Notes: generated from the sequence alone by a model not told the origin. Shown: positions 9,258 to 16,721, counted from the stretch's first letter. The stretch is DNA of 64,000 nucleotides from Vallitalea pronyensis (GCF_018141445.1 NZ_CP058649.1:701001-765000); one strand, 5' to 3'. Program-made: numbers and translations.

Positions 9258-9330
9258 TGCATCATTTATATTCTACTTATATAAGCTAATTAGATGTTGT
9301 AAGCTTATATAAGGGAATAAAAATGATGCA
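9258..9330 (+). other. Long imperfect hairpin between murA and rlmH
   Basis: The left arm (from TGCATCATTT to CTTATATAAGCT) and right arm (from AGCTTATATAAG to AAATGATGCA) pair over about 28 bp, with a small bulge near GGAATA and a loop of about 15 nt. The tail TTTCGTTT is only moderately T-rich. It may end the murA transcript or be a relic of a small foldback element. Confidence 0.5.
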
Positions 9331-9423
9331 TTTCGTTTATACAGGTATGACAAATAAATACCCTGTTGGCATGAGTATTAGAATAGTATTGACATACATA
9401 GATAATAAGAGAGGAAGAAGTCA

Positions 9424-9903
9424 ATGAAAATAACTGTCATTACAGTAGGTAAGCTCAAAGAAAAATACCTTAAGATGGCCATTGATGAATACAGCAAACG
9501 CCTAAGTCGCTACTGTAAATTAACCATCATTGAAGTCATGGATGAAAAAACACCAGAACAGATGTCGATTTCCCAGGAAATGATAGTTAAAAACAAAGAA
9601 GGGGAGCGTATACTGAAACATATAAAAGATAATGCTTATGTCATCACCTTAGCCATTAAAGGTAATATGCTATCTTCAGAGCAGCTAGCGCAACATCTTA
9701 ATCATTTAGGAGTTGAACGAAATAGCAACATTGTATTTATCATAGGCGGCTCAATTGGTTTATCAGATGAGGTGATGGCTCGTTCCAATTATAACGTAAG
9801 TTTTTCTAAAATGACTTTTCCCCATCAGTTAATGCGGGTTATTCTACTGGAACAGGTATATAGGAGTTTTAGGATTAATATGGGTGAACCGTACCATAAG
9901 TGA
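9424..9903 (+). CDS. rlmH: 23S rRNA (pseudouridine1915-N3)-methyltransferase RlmH
   Basis: This 159-aa protein is a full-length SPOUT methyltransferase that modifies pseudouridine 1915 in helix 69 of 23S rRNA. The C-terminal signature is intact: [31 protein letters not shown] and GEPYHK. GAGGAAG precedes the ATG. Its last 21 bases are the first copy of the repeat that bounds the downstream cassettes. The same gene, called orfX in staphylococci, is the integration target of SCC elements at exactly this position. Confidence 0.95.
   Translation: MKITVITVGKLKEKYLKMAIDEYSKRLSRYCKLTIIEVMDEKTPEQMSISQEMIVKNKEGERILKHIKDNAYVITLAIKGNMLSSEQLAQHLNHLGVERNSNIVFIIGGSIGLSDEVMARSNYNVSFSKMTFPHQLMRVILLEQVYRSFRINMGEPYHK
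9883..9903 (+). repeat. att copy 1 (native rlmH 3' end)
   Basis: This copy reads GGTGAACCGTACCATAAG-TGA and encodes GEPYHK-stop. It is the presumed attB/attL. It lacks the left inner arm TACGGT present in copies 2 to 4. Its right flank GATCGCGATTTT is the left terminal repeat of cassette A. Confidence 0.8.
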
Positions 9904-10006
9904 TCGCGATTTTCATTATTTTCTGAAACATAACACTGATATATAATGCAAGATAGTATTAATAAATTTTGTATTAAACTCTAGATACATGAGAGAGGTG
10001 TTAAAG

Positions 10007-10819
10007 GTGAATGTATTTCAAAGTTTTCCTCTGGAATTACAAAAAATAATTAATTCATTGGAGATTGTTGAAGTTATCAAAGGAAGAATTGGAGATAAAA
10101 TAATTAAATTATCAGATAGAAATAAAAAGTTATACTTAAAAATAAGTAATACAGAAATGACACAGGATGAAATGGAGAATGAATGTAGGATACTAAACTG
10201 GTTGTCTTTTAGTAGATTAAATATACCAAAAGTATTATTCTTTCAAAAGAATACAAATAAATCATATATGTTGCTTTCAAACGTTTCTGGTGTAAGTTCT
10301 CATGAAATAACAAAAAAGTTTAGTAAAGAAAAAATAGTAGAAATAAGTGCTAAGGCTCTACAAAAAGTACATAAGATTGATGCTCAGTCTATTCCACCAG
10401 AATATACTAACTGTTTAGCAAAGGAATTGGAAAGCATTATGAAAAATGTGGAAAACGATATGATAGATATTGAAGCTTTTAAAGAAGCAAACCACGATAA
10501 AACACCGCAGACGGTGTTGGAGTATCTTTTAGAGAAAAAAGGTTTATTCAAATCGGATGTATTTACACATGGTGACTATTGTCTTCCAAATATATTAATA
10601 GACAATGAGTCTAATTATGGTTTTGTTGACTGGTCTCAGGCTGGTACTGGTGATATTTACAGAGATATCTCTCCTATGGTAAAAAGCATTAATAGGAATT
10701 TTGGAAAGGCCTATTCTAACCTTTTTTTAAAACATTATGGAATAGATGAAGACAAAGTAAATAAAGAAAAAATAATTTATTATGGTTTAATTGATCAGTT
10801 TACCTACTATAAAAAGTAA
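10007..10819 (+). CDS. Aminoglycoside phosphotransferase-like kinase (cassette A cargo)
   Basis: This 270-aa protein has the APH/choline-kinase fold. It carries an N-terminal ATP-binding half, the catalytic Brenner motif HGDYCLPN (H188, D190, N195) and the metal-binding Asp in FVDWSQAG (D208). APH enzymes transfer phosphate from ATP to a hydroxyl of aminoglycosides, but related kinases act on other small molecules, so the substrate is not assigned. GTG 10007 is preferred as start because AGAGGTG lies 6 nt upstream; the in-frame ATG 9989 has no ribosome site. The gene is very AT-rich and is the sole gene between att copies 1 and 2. Confidence 0.75.
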   Translation: MNVFQSFPLELQKIINSLEIVEVIKGRIGDKIIKLSDRNKKLYLKISNTEMTQDEMENECRILNWLSFSRLNIPKVLFFQKNTNKSYMLLSNVSGVSSHEITKKFSKEKIVEISAKALQKVHKIDAQSIPPEYTNCLAKELESIMKNVENDMIDIEAFKEANHDKTPQTVLEYLLEKKGLFKSDVFTHGDYCLPNILIDNESNYGFVDWSQAGTGDIYRDISPMVKSINRNFGKAYSNLFLKHYGIDEDKVNKEKIIYYGLIDQFTYYKK

Positions 10820-10896
10820 GTAAACTGGACTCTCAGTGCATGAATAAAAGAATATTATATTTCTTCTATTTATAAAATCGCCGATAGCATAGTTAC

Positions 10897-10917
10897 GGTG
10901 AACCGTATCATAAGTGA
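10897..10917 (+). repeat. att copy 2
   Basis: This copy reads GGTGAACCGTATCATAAG-TGA. The TAC-to-TAT change is synonymous in the RlmH frame (GEPYHK-stop). It sits in an imperfect dyad whose inner arms are TACGGT/ACCGTA and whose outer arms are AAATCGCC/GGCGGTTT. Its right side (CATAAGTGATGGCGGTTT) recalls the end of staphylococcal SCC elements. Confidence 0.8.
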
Positions 10918-10980
10918 TGGCGGTTTACAGATATTACGATATTATGTGTGATATAGAATGGAATAAAATTAAGGAGAATA

Positions 10981-11847
10981 ATGATGATGCGTCAAACATT
11001 GATCAAAGCAGCCAAAAACTATATTTATCAACTAGATGATTTTTCAGAGAAAGCTGTTATCGAACAAATTAAAGAAGAATTGCAGGATATTCTTTCGTTT
11101 AATGATAATGGGGTACTCGAAAAACGATTTAAATATATTGGGGTTGGCAAGAAAGAGGATTATTTAAACCGATTCATAGAGACAAGCGAAGGCACAGTGC
11201 TTGCTGGTATTAGACATATGGGGGGAAACCCGGAAGAACCGTTTGTCTATATGTGGGCAGGATTTAAAATACAAAATGTGTATAAGATTATAGATCAACT
11301 TAGGTCATACTTTGAAATCTTTAGTCCTAAATCATATCGTTTCTGGGTTCGTCCTGATTGTAATGATTATGATGCTACAATTATTCAGCAACGTTTTATT
11401 GCGAAGATTGATGATATGGTCAAATATGATTTGCCTTTGAAGATTCCAACTGATTATTATGACTGGTATTATAATCAATATAAAGTTTTTCATGATTTAA
11501 GACCTGATTTTGTTGATAGGGTAACTGTTAATCCGAAGGAAATGATGGATGAATGTCTTAAACAAGGTTTGTTATATCAGTTGGAGGTAGATGGAGAAAT
11601 AGCTGGACTGATTGCTGGTGAAAAGGAGACGTTTTTAGGAGAATCAACAGTGTATATTGATGAAATCCTCACCTCATCAGCTTTTAGAGGCAAAGGATAT
11701 GGATCAAAGTTACTAGGAAGTTTTGTAAGCTTGATTGATGCAAAGTACCTAACATGTAATATTGACAGTGACAATGTTACATCCACTAAAACAGCATTAA
11801 GAGCTGGTGAAGTGATATTTAGTCAAGAATGCTTGGTTGAAGTTTAG
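10981..11847 (+). CDS. GNAT family N-acetyltransferase (cassette B cargo)
   Basis: This 288-aa protein has a C-terminal GNAT domain (about 150-288) with the acetyl-CoA loop FRGKGYGSKLLG. The N-terminal half (about 1-140) is not a recognisable domain. Three ATG codons in a row (10981, 10984, 10987) follow AAGGAG at 10971-10976; any may be used. The acyl acceptor is unknown. It is the only gene between att copies 2 and 3. GNAT enzymes are frequent cargo of mobile cassettes, where they acetylate drugs, toxins or proteins. Confidence 0.75.
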   Translation: MMMRQTLIKAAKNYIYQLDDFSEKAVIEQIKEELQDILSFNDNGVLEKRFKYIGVGKKEDYLNRFIETSEGTVLAGIRHMGGNPEEPFVYMWAGFKIQNVYKIIDQLRSYFEIFSPKSYRFWVRPDCNDYDATIIQQRFIAKIDDMVKYDLPLKIPTDYYDWYYNQYKVFHDLRPDFVDRVTVNPKEMMDECLKQGLLYQLEVDGEIAGLIAGEKETFLGESTVYIDEILTSSAFRGKGYGSKLLGSFVSLIDAKYLTCNIDSDNVTSTKTALRAGEVIFSQECLVEV

Positions 11848-11884
11848 CTTTCAATCAGGAAATAACCGCAGTTTAGTATGGTAC

Positions 11885-11905
11885 GGTGAACCGTACCATA
11901 AATAA
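11885..11905 (+). repeat. att copy 3
   Basis: This copy reads GGTGAACCGTACCATAAA-TAA, encoding GEPYHK-stop with synonymous Lys and stop codons. It lies within a perfect 11-bp-arm palindrome (TATGGTACGGT-GA-ACCGTACCATA, 11877-11900). Outer arms CGCA/TGCG extend the hairpin, and a run of seven T follows (11911-11917), so the site may also end transcription of cassette B. Confidence 0.8.
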
Positions 11906-11994
11906 GTGCGTTTTTTTAAATTTGTTTCCATATTCAACCCATGTGAAGTGTGGGGTAAGAATATATAGAGAGGATATGTAGTAAGGAGGTAATT

Positions 11995-12747
11995 ATGAGA
12001 ATCATTATTTCACCCGCAAAGAAGATGAGAATAGATAACGATTCCTTAGCTTATGATCATCTCCCTCAATTTATAAAGGATACAGAAGTTCTAAAGTCAT
12101 ATTTAAAGGAATTAAGTTATGAAAAGCTAAAATCAATATGGAATTGTAGCGATAAAATAGCTTCTCTAAATTATGAGCGAATTCATAATATGGACTTGTA
12201 CAGTAATTTGACCCCGGCCATCCTTTCATTTGAAGGGATTCAGTATCAGTACATGGGTCCAGGCGTGTTTGAAGCCAAAGCATTTGAATATATTGAGACA
12301 CATCTACGTATTTTATCTGGGTTTTATGGTATGCTACGCCCTTTTGATGGTGTAGTTCCTTATAGGCTAGAAATGCAGGCGAAATTAGGAGATAACGATT
12401 TAAACTCACTTTATGAATTTTGGAACAGAAGACTAGCAGACCAACTTTTTTCAGAAAGTAACTGCATTATAAATTTAGCATCTAAAGAGTACAGTAAATG
12501 TATTTCAAAGTATTTGAACAAGAAAGTGAGATTTATTACTTGTGTTTTCGGTGAAATGATTGGAAATAAGGTAGTTGAAAAAGGAACACTAGCAAAGATG
12601 GCAAGAGGTGAAATGGTAAGATTTATGGCTGAAAAGCAGATTGCGGATGTAGAGGATATCAAAAGCTTTAGGAGACTAAATTATGCTTTTGTAGATCGTC
12701 TATCAGATGAAAACACATACATTTTTTTAAAGGAGATGGTATTGTAA
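11995..12747 (+). CDS. yaaA: Peroxide stress protein YaaA (cassette C cargo)
   Basis: This 250-aa protein matches the YaaA/UPF0246 family over its whole length. Conserved blocks are IIISPAKKM at the start, HLRILSGFYGMLRPFDG, PYRLEM, LYEFW, INLASKEY and the C-terminal KMARGEMVRFM. In E. coli YaaA lowers free iron and protects DNA during peroxide stress. A strong AAGGAGGT precedes ATG 11995. It is the single gene between att copies 3 and 4, an unusual setting for a gene normally in the core genome. Confidence 0.9.
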   Translation: MRIIISPAKKMRIDNDSLAYDHLPQFIKDTEVLKSYLKELSYEKLKSIWNCSDKIASLNYERIHNMDLYSNLTPAILSFEGIQYQYMGPGVFEAKAFEYIETHLRILSGFYGMLRPFDGVVPYRLEMQAKLGDNDLNSLYEFWNRRLADQLFSESNCIINLASKEYSKCISKYLNKKVRFITCVFGEMIGNKVVEKGTLAKMARGEMVRFMAEKQIADVEDIKSFRRLNYAFVDRLSDENTYIFLKEMVL

Positions 12748-12792
12748 TCATTTATAAAAACACAGACAAAAAAATGCCGTTGTAATATGTAC

Positions 12793-12813
12793 GGTGAACC
12801 GTACCATAAGTAA
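12793..12813 (+). repeat. att copy 4
   Basis: This copy reads GGTGAACCGTACCATAAG-TAA and encodes GEPYHK-stop. The inner palindrome GTACGGT-GA-ACCGTAC has a one-base bulge further out. The left flank AAAAAAATGCC is complementary to the T-run that opens cassette C. Confidence 0.8.
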
Positions 12814-12890
12814 CAGTAAAATAGTGAATTGCGTTCCGAAGCTTAGCACAAGACCATAATTCTTTGGTTTTACAAATCCGCCGTGTATAG

Positions 12891-12926
12891 TGCACCCCAA
12901 AAGTTGAAACTGACTTTTGGAGGTGC
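12891..12926 (+). terminator. Strong hairpin, terminator-like or IS end
   Basis: TGCACCCCAAAAGT pairs with ACTTTTGGAGGTGCA, followed by TTTTTG. It works as a terminator on paper. The TGCACC-CCAAAAGT motif also resembles the inverted ends of IS3-family elements, so it may be a remnant of an insertion sequence at the head of cassette D. Confidence 0.45.
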
Positions 12927-13014
12927 ATTTTTGTCAGTATATTGTCAGTTTAGTTTTGTATAATAACTTTAAATGATTTATGAAAATAAATATAACAAGG
13001 AAGGAATAAGGAAA

Positions 13015-13432
13015 ATGAGAAAAAGAAGGCTGGTCAGTTTAACACTTGTCCTAGTGTTGCTATTATCAAGTTTAGTGCCAGCAATGGCAAAAGAACTAGC
13101 TTACAGCGATACAGAAGGACATTGGGCACAGGAACAAATATTAAAATGGTCAGCCGGCTTACATTGCAGTTGATGGTATAATCTATTATGTGACAGGCCT
13201 AAGTACTTGGAGTGATGGGAACACACAAAGGATATAGTGCAGGACAAGAAGTGACAGATGTATTTAAGAGTGCTCATGGTGTTTCCATGTTGAACGGTCT
13301 AGCTGTGGTAGGTGTGAAGAGTGAAATATTGATACATCTATTGTTGTAAATAATCAGGCTTCAAGTATAATGGTTAGTGTAAGCTTTGATGAAGGCCACA
13401 ATGACGACAACTATGAACACAATGATGATTAA
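13015..13432 (+). pseudogene. Broken SLH / cytochrome b5-like exported protein
   Basis: The reading frame opens well (GGAATAAGGAAAATG). It has a signal peptide ending AMAKE and the start of an S-layer homology domain (YSDTEGHWAQEQILKW), but stops at 13173. In the next frames, from about 13157, the DNA still encodes YIAVDGIIYYVTGLSTWSDG, then GYSAGQEVTDVFKSAHGVS and NGLAVVG. This is the pattern of a cytochrome b5-like (steroid/heme-binding) domain, with a frameshift near 13215. An acidic tail ends at 13432. At least two lesions separate the parts. It sits just upstream of the two-component system in cassette D, so it may once have been the surface partner of that system. Confidence 0.65.
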
Positions 13433-13456
13433 ACTAATGGATAGGAGTAATAATGT

Positions 13457-14134
13457 ATGTTGATTTTACTTGCTGAAGATGATCCAAAGATTGGTAAATT
13501 GCTAACAGGATTACTTAAAAAAGATGGGTATGAAGTGGACCATGCTGTTAATGGTGAAGAAGTACTTTTGTATTGTGAGCAAAATGACTATGATGTGATT
13601 GTGTTAGACTGGATGATGCCCATTCTTGATGGTATTAAAACCTGTGAGAAATTGCGACTTGATGGGATTGCAACTCCGATTCTAATGCTGACTGCAAAAG
13701 ATGATTTAGATGACAAGGTTACTGGTCTTGAAACAGGTGCCGATGACTATGTGGTTAAACCTTTTGAGTATCGTGAACTATTGGCTAGACTTAATGCATT
13801 GGCAAGGCGCAAGGCGAGAACACTGAAAAAGGATAGCATAAACCTAGGTCAGCTGGTGATAGAACGCAATTCCAAAACATTAAGAAGAAATGGTGAAATA
13901 ATAAGGTTAACAAAAAGGGAGTATCAGTTATTTGCAATTCTCGTTGATAATAAAAATCAAACCCTGCCAAAGAAAGTACTCTTGGACAGAATCTGGGGCA
14001 TGGATGGTGAAGTCACGGATAATAATCTAGAAACACTTGTCAGAAGACTGCGTAAGAAAATTGAGACTTCAGATGAGAAGCTCATAAAGAATGTTAGAGG
14101 TGTTGGTTACAAGTTGGAGGTAGAAAATGTTTAA
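13457..14134 (+). CDS. OmpR-family response regulator (cassette D cargo)
   Basis: This 225-aa protein has a receiver domain with phospho-acceptor D51 (VLDWMMP) and KPF lysine, and a C-terminal winged-helix DNA-binding domain. TAGGAGT precedes ATG 13457. It overlaps the kinase gene by 8 bp, so the two are translated together. Its targets are unknown; the nearby broken cytochrome-b5-like gene is a candidate former target. Confidence 0.9.
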   Translation: MLILLAEDDPKIGKLLTGLLKKDGYEVDHAVNGEEVLLYCEQNDYDVIVLDWMMPILDGIKTCEKLRLDGIATPILMLTAKDDLDDKVTGLETGADDYVVKPFEYRELLARLNALARRKARTLKKDSINLGQLVIERNSKTLRRNGEIIRLTKREYQLFAILVDNKNQTLPKKVLLDRIWGMDGEVTDNNLETLVRRLRKKIETSDEKLIKNVRGVGYKLEVENV

Positions 14135-15506
14135 AAAAGCTCAGTGGCAATTAACGATTGTCTATACACTGGTACTGATTGGAATTTTAATTATATCTAA
14201 TGTCATGCTTTATCTTGTATTGGTTAATTATAACAGCAGTGAGATGGCAAAGGATGTTGAGCGAATAACTTCAAAGATTCAATCCTCTGAATGGGTTCTG
14301 GAAACTGAAGAATCAAAAGAGTATCACAATGAGGAAGATGAAGATGAGGAGGAAGATGAACGTTCAGGCAATCTTAATGTTGATGATCTGACAGAAGCCT
14401 ATGAGATTAGACTGGATGATGATTTGGAGCTGTTCATACCTGAAATCCTCAACAGCTTTAGTTACTATTTTATCTATGATGAAGATGATGTATTGGTGCG
14501 CTATAAGAGCTCCAATGATTTGCTGCTGGATTCAATGAATGAAATCAGTGAGGATATCAAAGTTGGCGACGAGCCAATAGCTATTGATATGACAAAGCAG
14601 AATGCTTATCACTATATAGCAGCTAAATACCCAATTATCATTAACGGCCAGGTTGTAGGAACCTATACAGTAATTGAGAATGTGTCCATTGCATTTGATA
14701 CACTGGATAACCTTAGAGCAATTATGTATGCTGTTATCATAATTGGCAGTGTTATTTCTCTTGGAATCGGTTATGGACTAGCTGGTTTGTCAATGCGACC
14801 TATCAAGCAAGCATACAAAACAAAACAGCGCTTTGTGGGTGATGCGTCTCATGAACTTAGAACACCTATTAGTGTCATAATGTTGTCAATGGAAGCCATA
14901 AAAAACTACTTTGCACCCAGTGATGAAGGTGCCAATGAGATTATTGATGATGTGATTGATGAAGCCAGGAATATGAAAAAGTTGGTAGGTAAATTACTGT
15001 TCTTGGCTAGAAATGATTCAGGTTCTGTTGTGTTCAGAAAGGACCACATCTATATGAATAAGTTAGTTCAAAAGAATGTGAAGAAATACCGATTAATTGG
15101 TCAGGAAAAGGGCATTACTTTTGAAGAAGATTACAGCAGTCATAGAAGCATTATTGGCGATGAGAAACTCATTGATTCTGTTATATCAACACTTTGTGAT
15201 AATGCTATAAAATATAATAAACCAGATGGTAAAGTCTATGTCACTGTAAATGAGATAATGGTGAGAAGAAAGCATTATGTTGAAGTGACAGTTAAAGATA
15301 CTGGTATTGGCATAGATGAAGACGATATAAGTAAAGTATTTGAACGATTTCATCGACAAGATACTTCTAGAAATAAAAAAATCGAGGGATATGGACTTGG
15401 TTTATCCATTGCGAAAGTCATTGTAGAAAGTCATAATGGTGAGATTGATGTTGAAAGTGAACTCGGTATTGGAACAACATTTGGGGTACGACTTCCTTTG
15501 AAATAG
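14127..15506 (+). CDS. Sensor histidine kinase (cassette D cargo)
   Basis: This 459-aa kinase has two membrane segments (about 8-30 and 195-220). The extracytoplasmic loop contains a dense acidic run of Glu/Asp (about residues 70-82). H242 (ASHELRTPI) lies in HisKA, and the ATPase domain has complete N, G1 (DTGIGID) and G2 (GYGLGLS) boxes. No clear HAMP domain is visible between the second helix and HisKA. The acidic loop could bind cations or a cationic ligand; that is an inference. It is the last gene before att copy 5. Confidence 0.9.
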   Translation: MFKKAQWQLTIVYTLVLIGILIISNVMLYLVLVNYNSSEMAKDVERITSKIQSSEWVLETEESKEYHNEEDEDEEEDERSGNLNVDDLTEAYEIRLDDDLELFIPEILNSFSYYFIYDEDDVLVRYKSSNDLLLDSMNEISEDIKVGDEPIAIDMTKQNAYHYIAAKYPIIINGQVVGTYTVIENVSIAFDTLDNLRAIMYAVIIIGSVISLGIGYGLAGLSMRPIKQAYKTKQRFVGDASHELRTPISVIMLSMEAIKNYFAPSDEGANEIIDDVIDEARNMKKLVGKLLFLARNDSGSVVFRKDHIYMNKLVQKNVKKYRLIGQEKGITFEEDYSSHRSIIGDEKLIDSVISTLCDNAIKYNKPDGKVYVTVNEIMVRRKHYVEVTVKDTGIGIDEDDISKVFERFHRQDTSRNKKIEGYGLGLSIAKVIVESHNGEIDVESELGIGTTFGVRLPLK

Positions 15507-15549
15507 AATATGTTCGTATAATGGAATAGAACGGGCTAGTGTTATGTAC

Positions 15550-15570
15550 GGGCAACCGTACCATAAATGA
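15550..15570 (+). repeat. att copy 5 (right end of the array)
   Basis: This copy reads GGGCAACCGTACCATAAA-TGA. It encodes GQPYHK-stop, the only copy with an amino-acid change (Glu to Gln). The palindrome is weaker (TACGG/CCGTA). No further copy was found downstream, so this is the presumed attR. Confidence 0.7.
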
Positions 15571-15639
15571 TAACAGCCAATAGAGGAAATTAATAATACA
15601 TAATAGTGACATTAAACATAATAAATATTATAACATATG

Positions 15640-15706
15640 AAAGCATCATATTATATTTTTTTGATTTTTAAAATGGTAAATCAATAAAATAAGGATATGA
15701 TGCTTT
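15640..15706 (+). repeat. Inverted repeat before methyltransferase fragment
   Basis: AAAGCATCATAT (15640-15651) and ATATGATGCTTT (15695-15706) are perfect inverted repeats around a 43-nt AT-rich loop. The right arm runs into six T. It could be a terminator or the scar of a lost element. Confidence 0.4.
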
Positions 15707-15709
15707 TTT

Positions 15710-15811
15710 ATGGAAAGCAATAATGCAAGCATGACAGTGATTTTATCAGCATTTGGGCGTGCATATTATTGGCTATATGATGAACCTAAGATTTTGGTTG
15801 TAGAGTTGTTT
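15710..15811 (+). pseudogene. N-terminal fragment of LCM-type SAM methyltransferase
   Basis: Thirty-four codons read MESNNASMTVILSAFGRAYY and then WLYDEPKI. This is the characteristic start of leucine-carboxyl-methyltransferase-family proteins (NxASxTxLxxAFxRAYH...DxPKIFDD). After that the similarity stops, and the convergent AraC gene begins at 15818. The rest of the gene has been deleted. Confidence 0.5.
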
Positions 15812-15817
15812 TGGTAT

Positions 15818-16660
15818 TTACTTGATAGGAACATAAATATTCATTGTAGTATTGTGAAGCGTAACAATCTTTTCTTCAAATCCATATATATCAAGTGCGT
15901 TGTTAAACTCATAATTCTTTTCTATAACCGAGGATAATTTTTTCCATCCATTTGGGATTCTTTCGAATGGGTCAACAAAAGGATTATCAATGCTTAACAT
16001 GGCGTATTTTGATTGAGGGATAGTACGTTTTTTTATAGTACTTTCCGTATGTTTGTTAAATTCTTCTTCGGATACAATTAACCAATACTCATAACCTCTT
16101 AAGCCTTGCTGACTCTCTTCTTCTGAAACGGGTATATCAAACCCAACTTCAGTTAAGACATGTATTTGATTAGCTAGTTTATATTCTGTCATAAAATCAA
16201 TAACATTATGTTCAGGCTCAGAGCTAATGATAGAATGGGTTAATGCATATAATTTATTTATTGACACTATTTTTGTTTCTGATAAATAAGGCAACATTTT
16301 AATTCCTCCTAACTTATTTAATTCTAATTTTTTAGTTAAGGTACAGGTATTATTTCTGAACTTTCCAGGTGAAGTCCCATAAGTATTACGGAATGCTCGA
16401 GAATAGGTGCGGCTGGAATGAAAACCATACTTTAGAGCAATATTAATTATGGGTAATTTAGTCTTAAGATCTTGTAATGAATACTCAAGCTTTCTCTTTC
16501 TAGCGTAGTCCATAATATACATGCCAGTATAGATGTAAAAGAGTTTATGTAAGTAATACTTTGAATATCCTATATGCTTAGCTATAGAATCCACACTAAT
16601 TGGACATTCAATATTTACTTCAATAAAATCAATAATGCTTTGTACGTACATTTTTTTCAT
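15818..16660 (-). CDS. AraC-family regulator with GyrI-like effector domain
   Basis: This 280-aa protein has an N-terminal AraC double helix-turn-helix (about 1-105, with the conserved second-helix pattern IALKYGFHSSRTYSRAFRNTYGTSP in shortened form) and a C-terminal GyrI-like small-molecule-binding domain (about 125-280). It is of the Rob/BmrR-like type that senses hydrophobic or cationic compounds. AGAGGTG precedes the ATG. It is divergent from the GNAT gene at 16808, which shares the intergenic region and is its likely target. Confidence 0.85.
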   Translation of the reverse strand: MKKMYVQSIIDFIEVNIECPISVDSIAKHIGYSKYYLHKLFYIYTGMYIMDYARKRKLEYSLQDLKTKLPIINIALKYGFHSSRTYSRAFRNTYGTSPGKFRNNTCTLTKKLELNKLGGIKMLPYLSETKIVSINKLYALTHSIISSEPEHNVIDFMTEYKLANQIHVLTEVGFDIPVSEEESQQGLRGYEYWLIVSEEEFNKHTESTIKKRTIPQSKYAMLSIDNPFVDPFERIPNGWKKLSSVIEKNYEFNNALDIYGFEEKIVTLHNTTMNIYVPIK

Positions 16661-16721
16661 TATTAATTCACCTCTTTAACAACATTATATAGTAAAATCT
16701 ACTTAAATGTAGGACAATATG

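Larger units (their letters stand above)
9883..15570 (+). mobile_element. SCC-like array of four small cassettes integrated at rlmH
   Basis: Five copies of the rlmH 3' end lie in direct orientation at 9883, 10897, 11885, 12793 and 15550. They define units of 1014, 988, 908 and 2757 bp. Cassette A carries a phosphotransferase, B a GNAT, C yaaA, and D an SLH/cytochrome-b5 pseudogene plus a two-component system. All cargo points the same way as rlmH. Matched imperfect inverted repeats lie just inside A, B and C: GCGATTTT with AAAATCGC for A, GCGGTT with AACCGC for B, and a GC-plus-T-run with an A-run-plus-GC for C. D shows no clear pair. No recombinase gene is seen in or near the array, so mobilisation in trans is inferred. 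Staphylococcal SCC elements use the same rlmH codons and have a comparable GCGGTTT arm. Confidence 0.75.

Noticed and set aside
9883..15570. Classical integron with attC sites
   Set aside because: The sites are imperfect palindromes, but they lack the GTTRRRY core, no tyrosine integrase is present, and the core equals the rlmH 3' end, which fits SCC-type insertion better.
15812..15937. Continuation of the methyltransferase fragment to 15937
   Set aside because: Past residue 34 the similarity to the LCM family ends and the frame only mirrors the convergent AraC gene.
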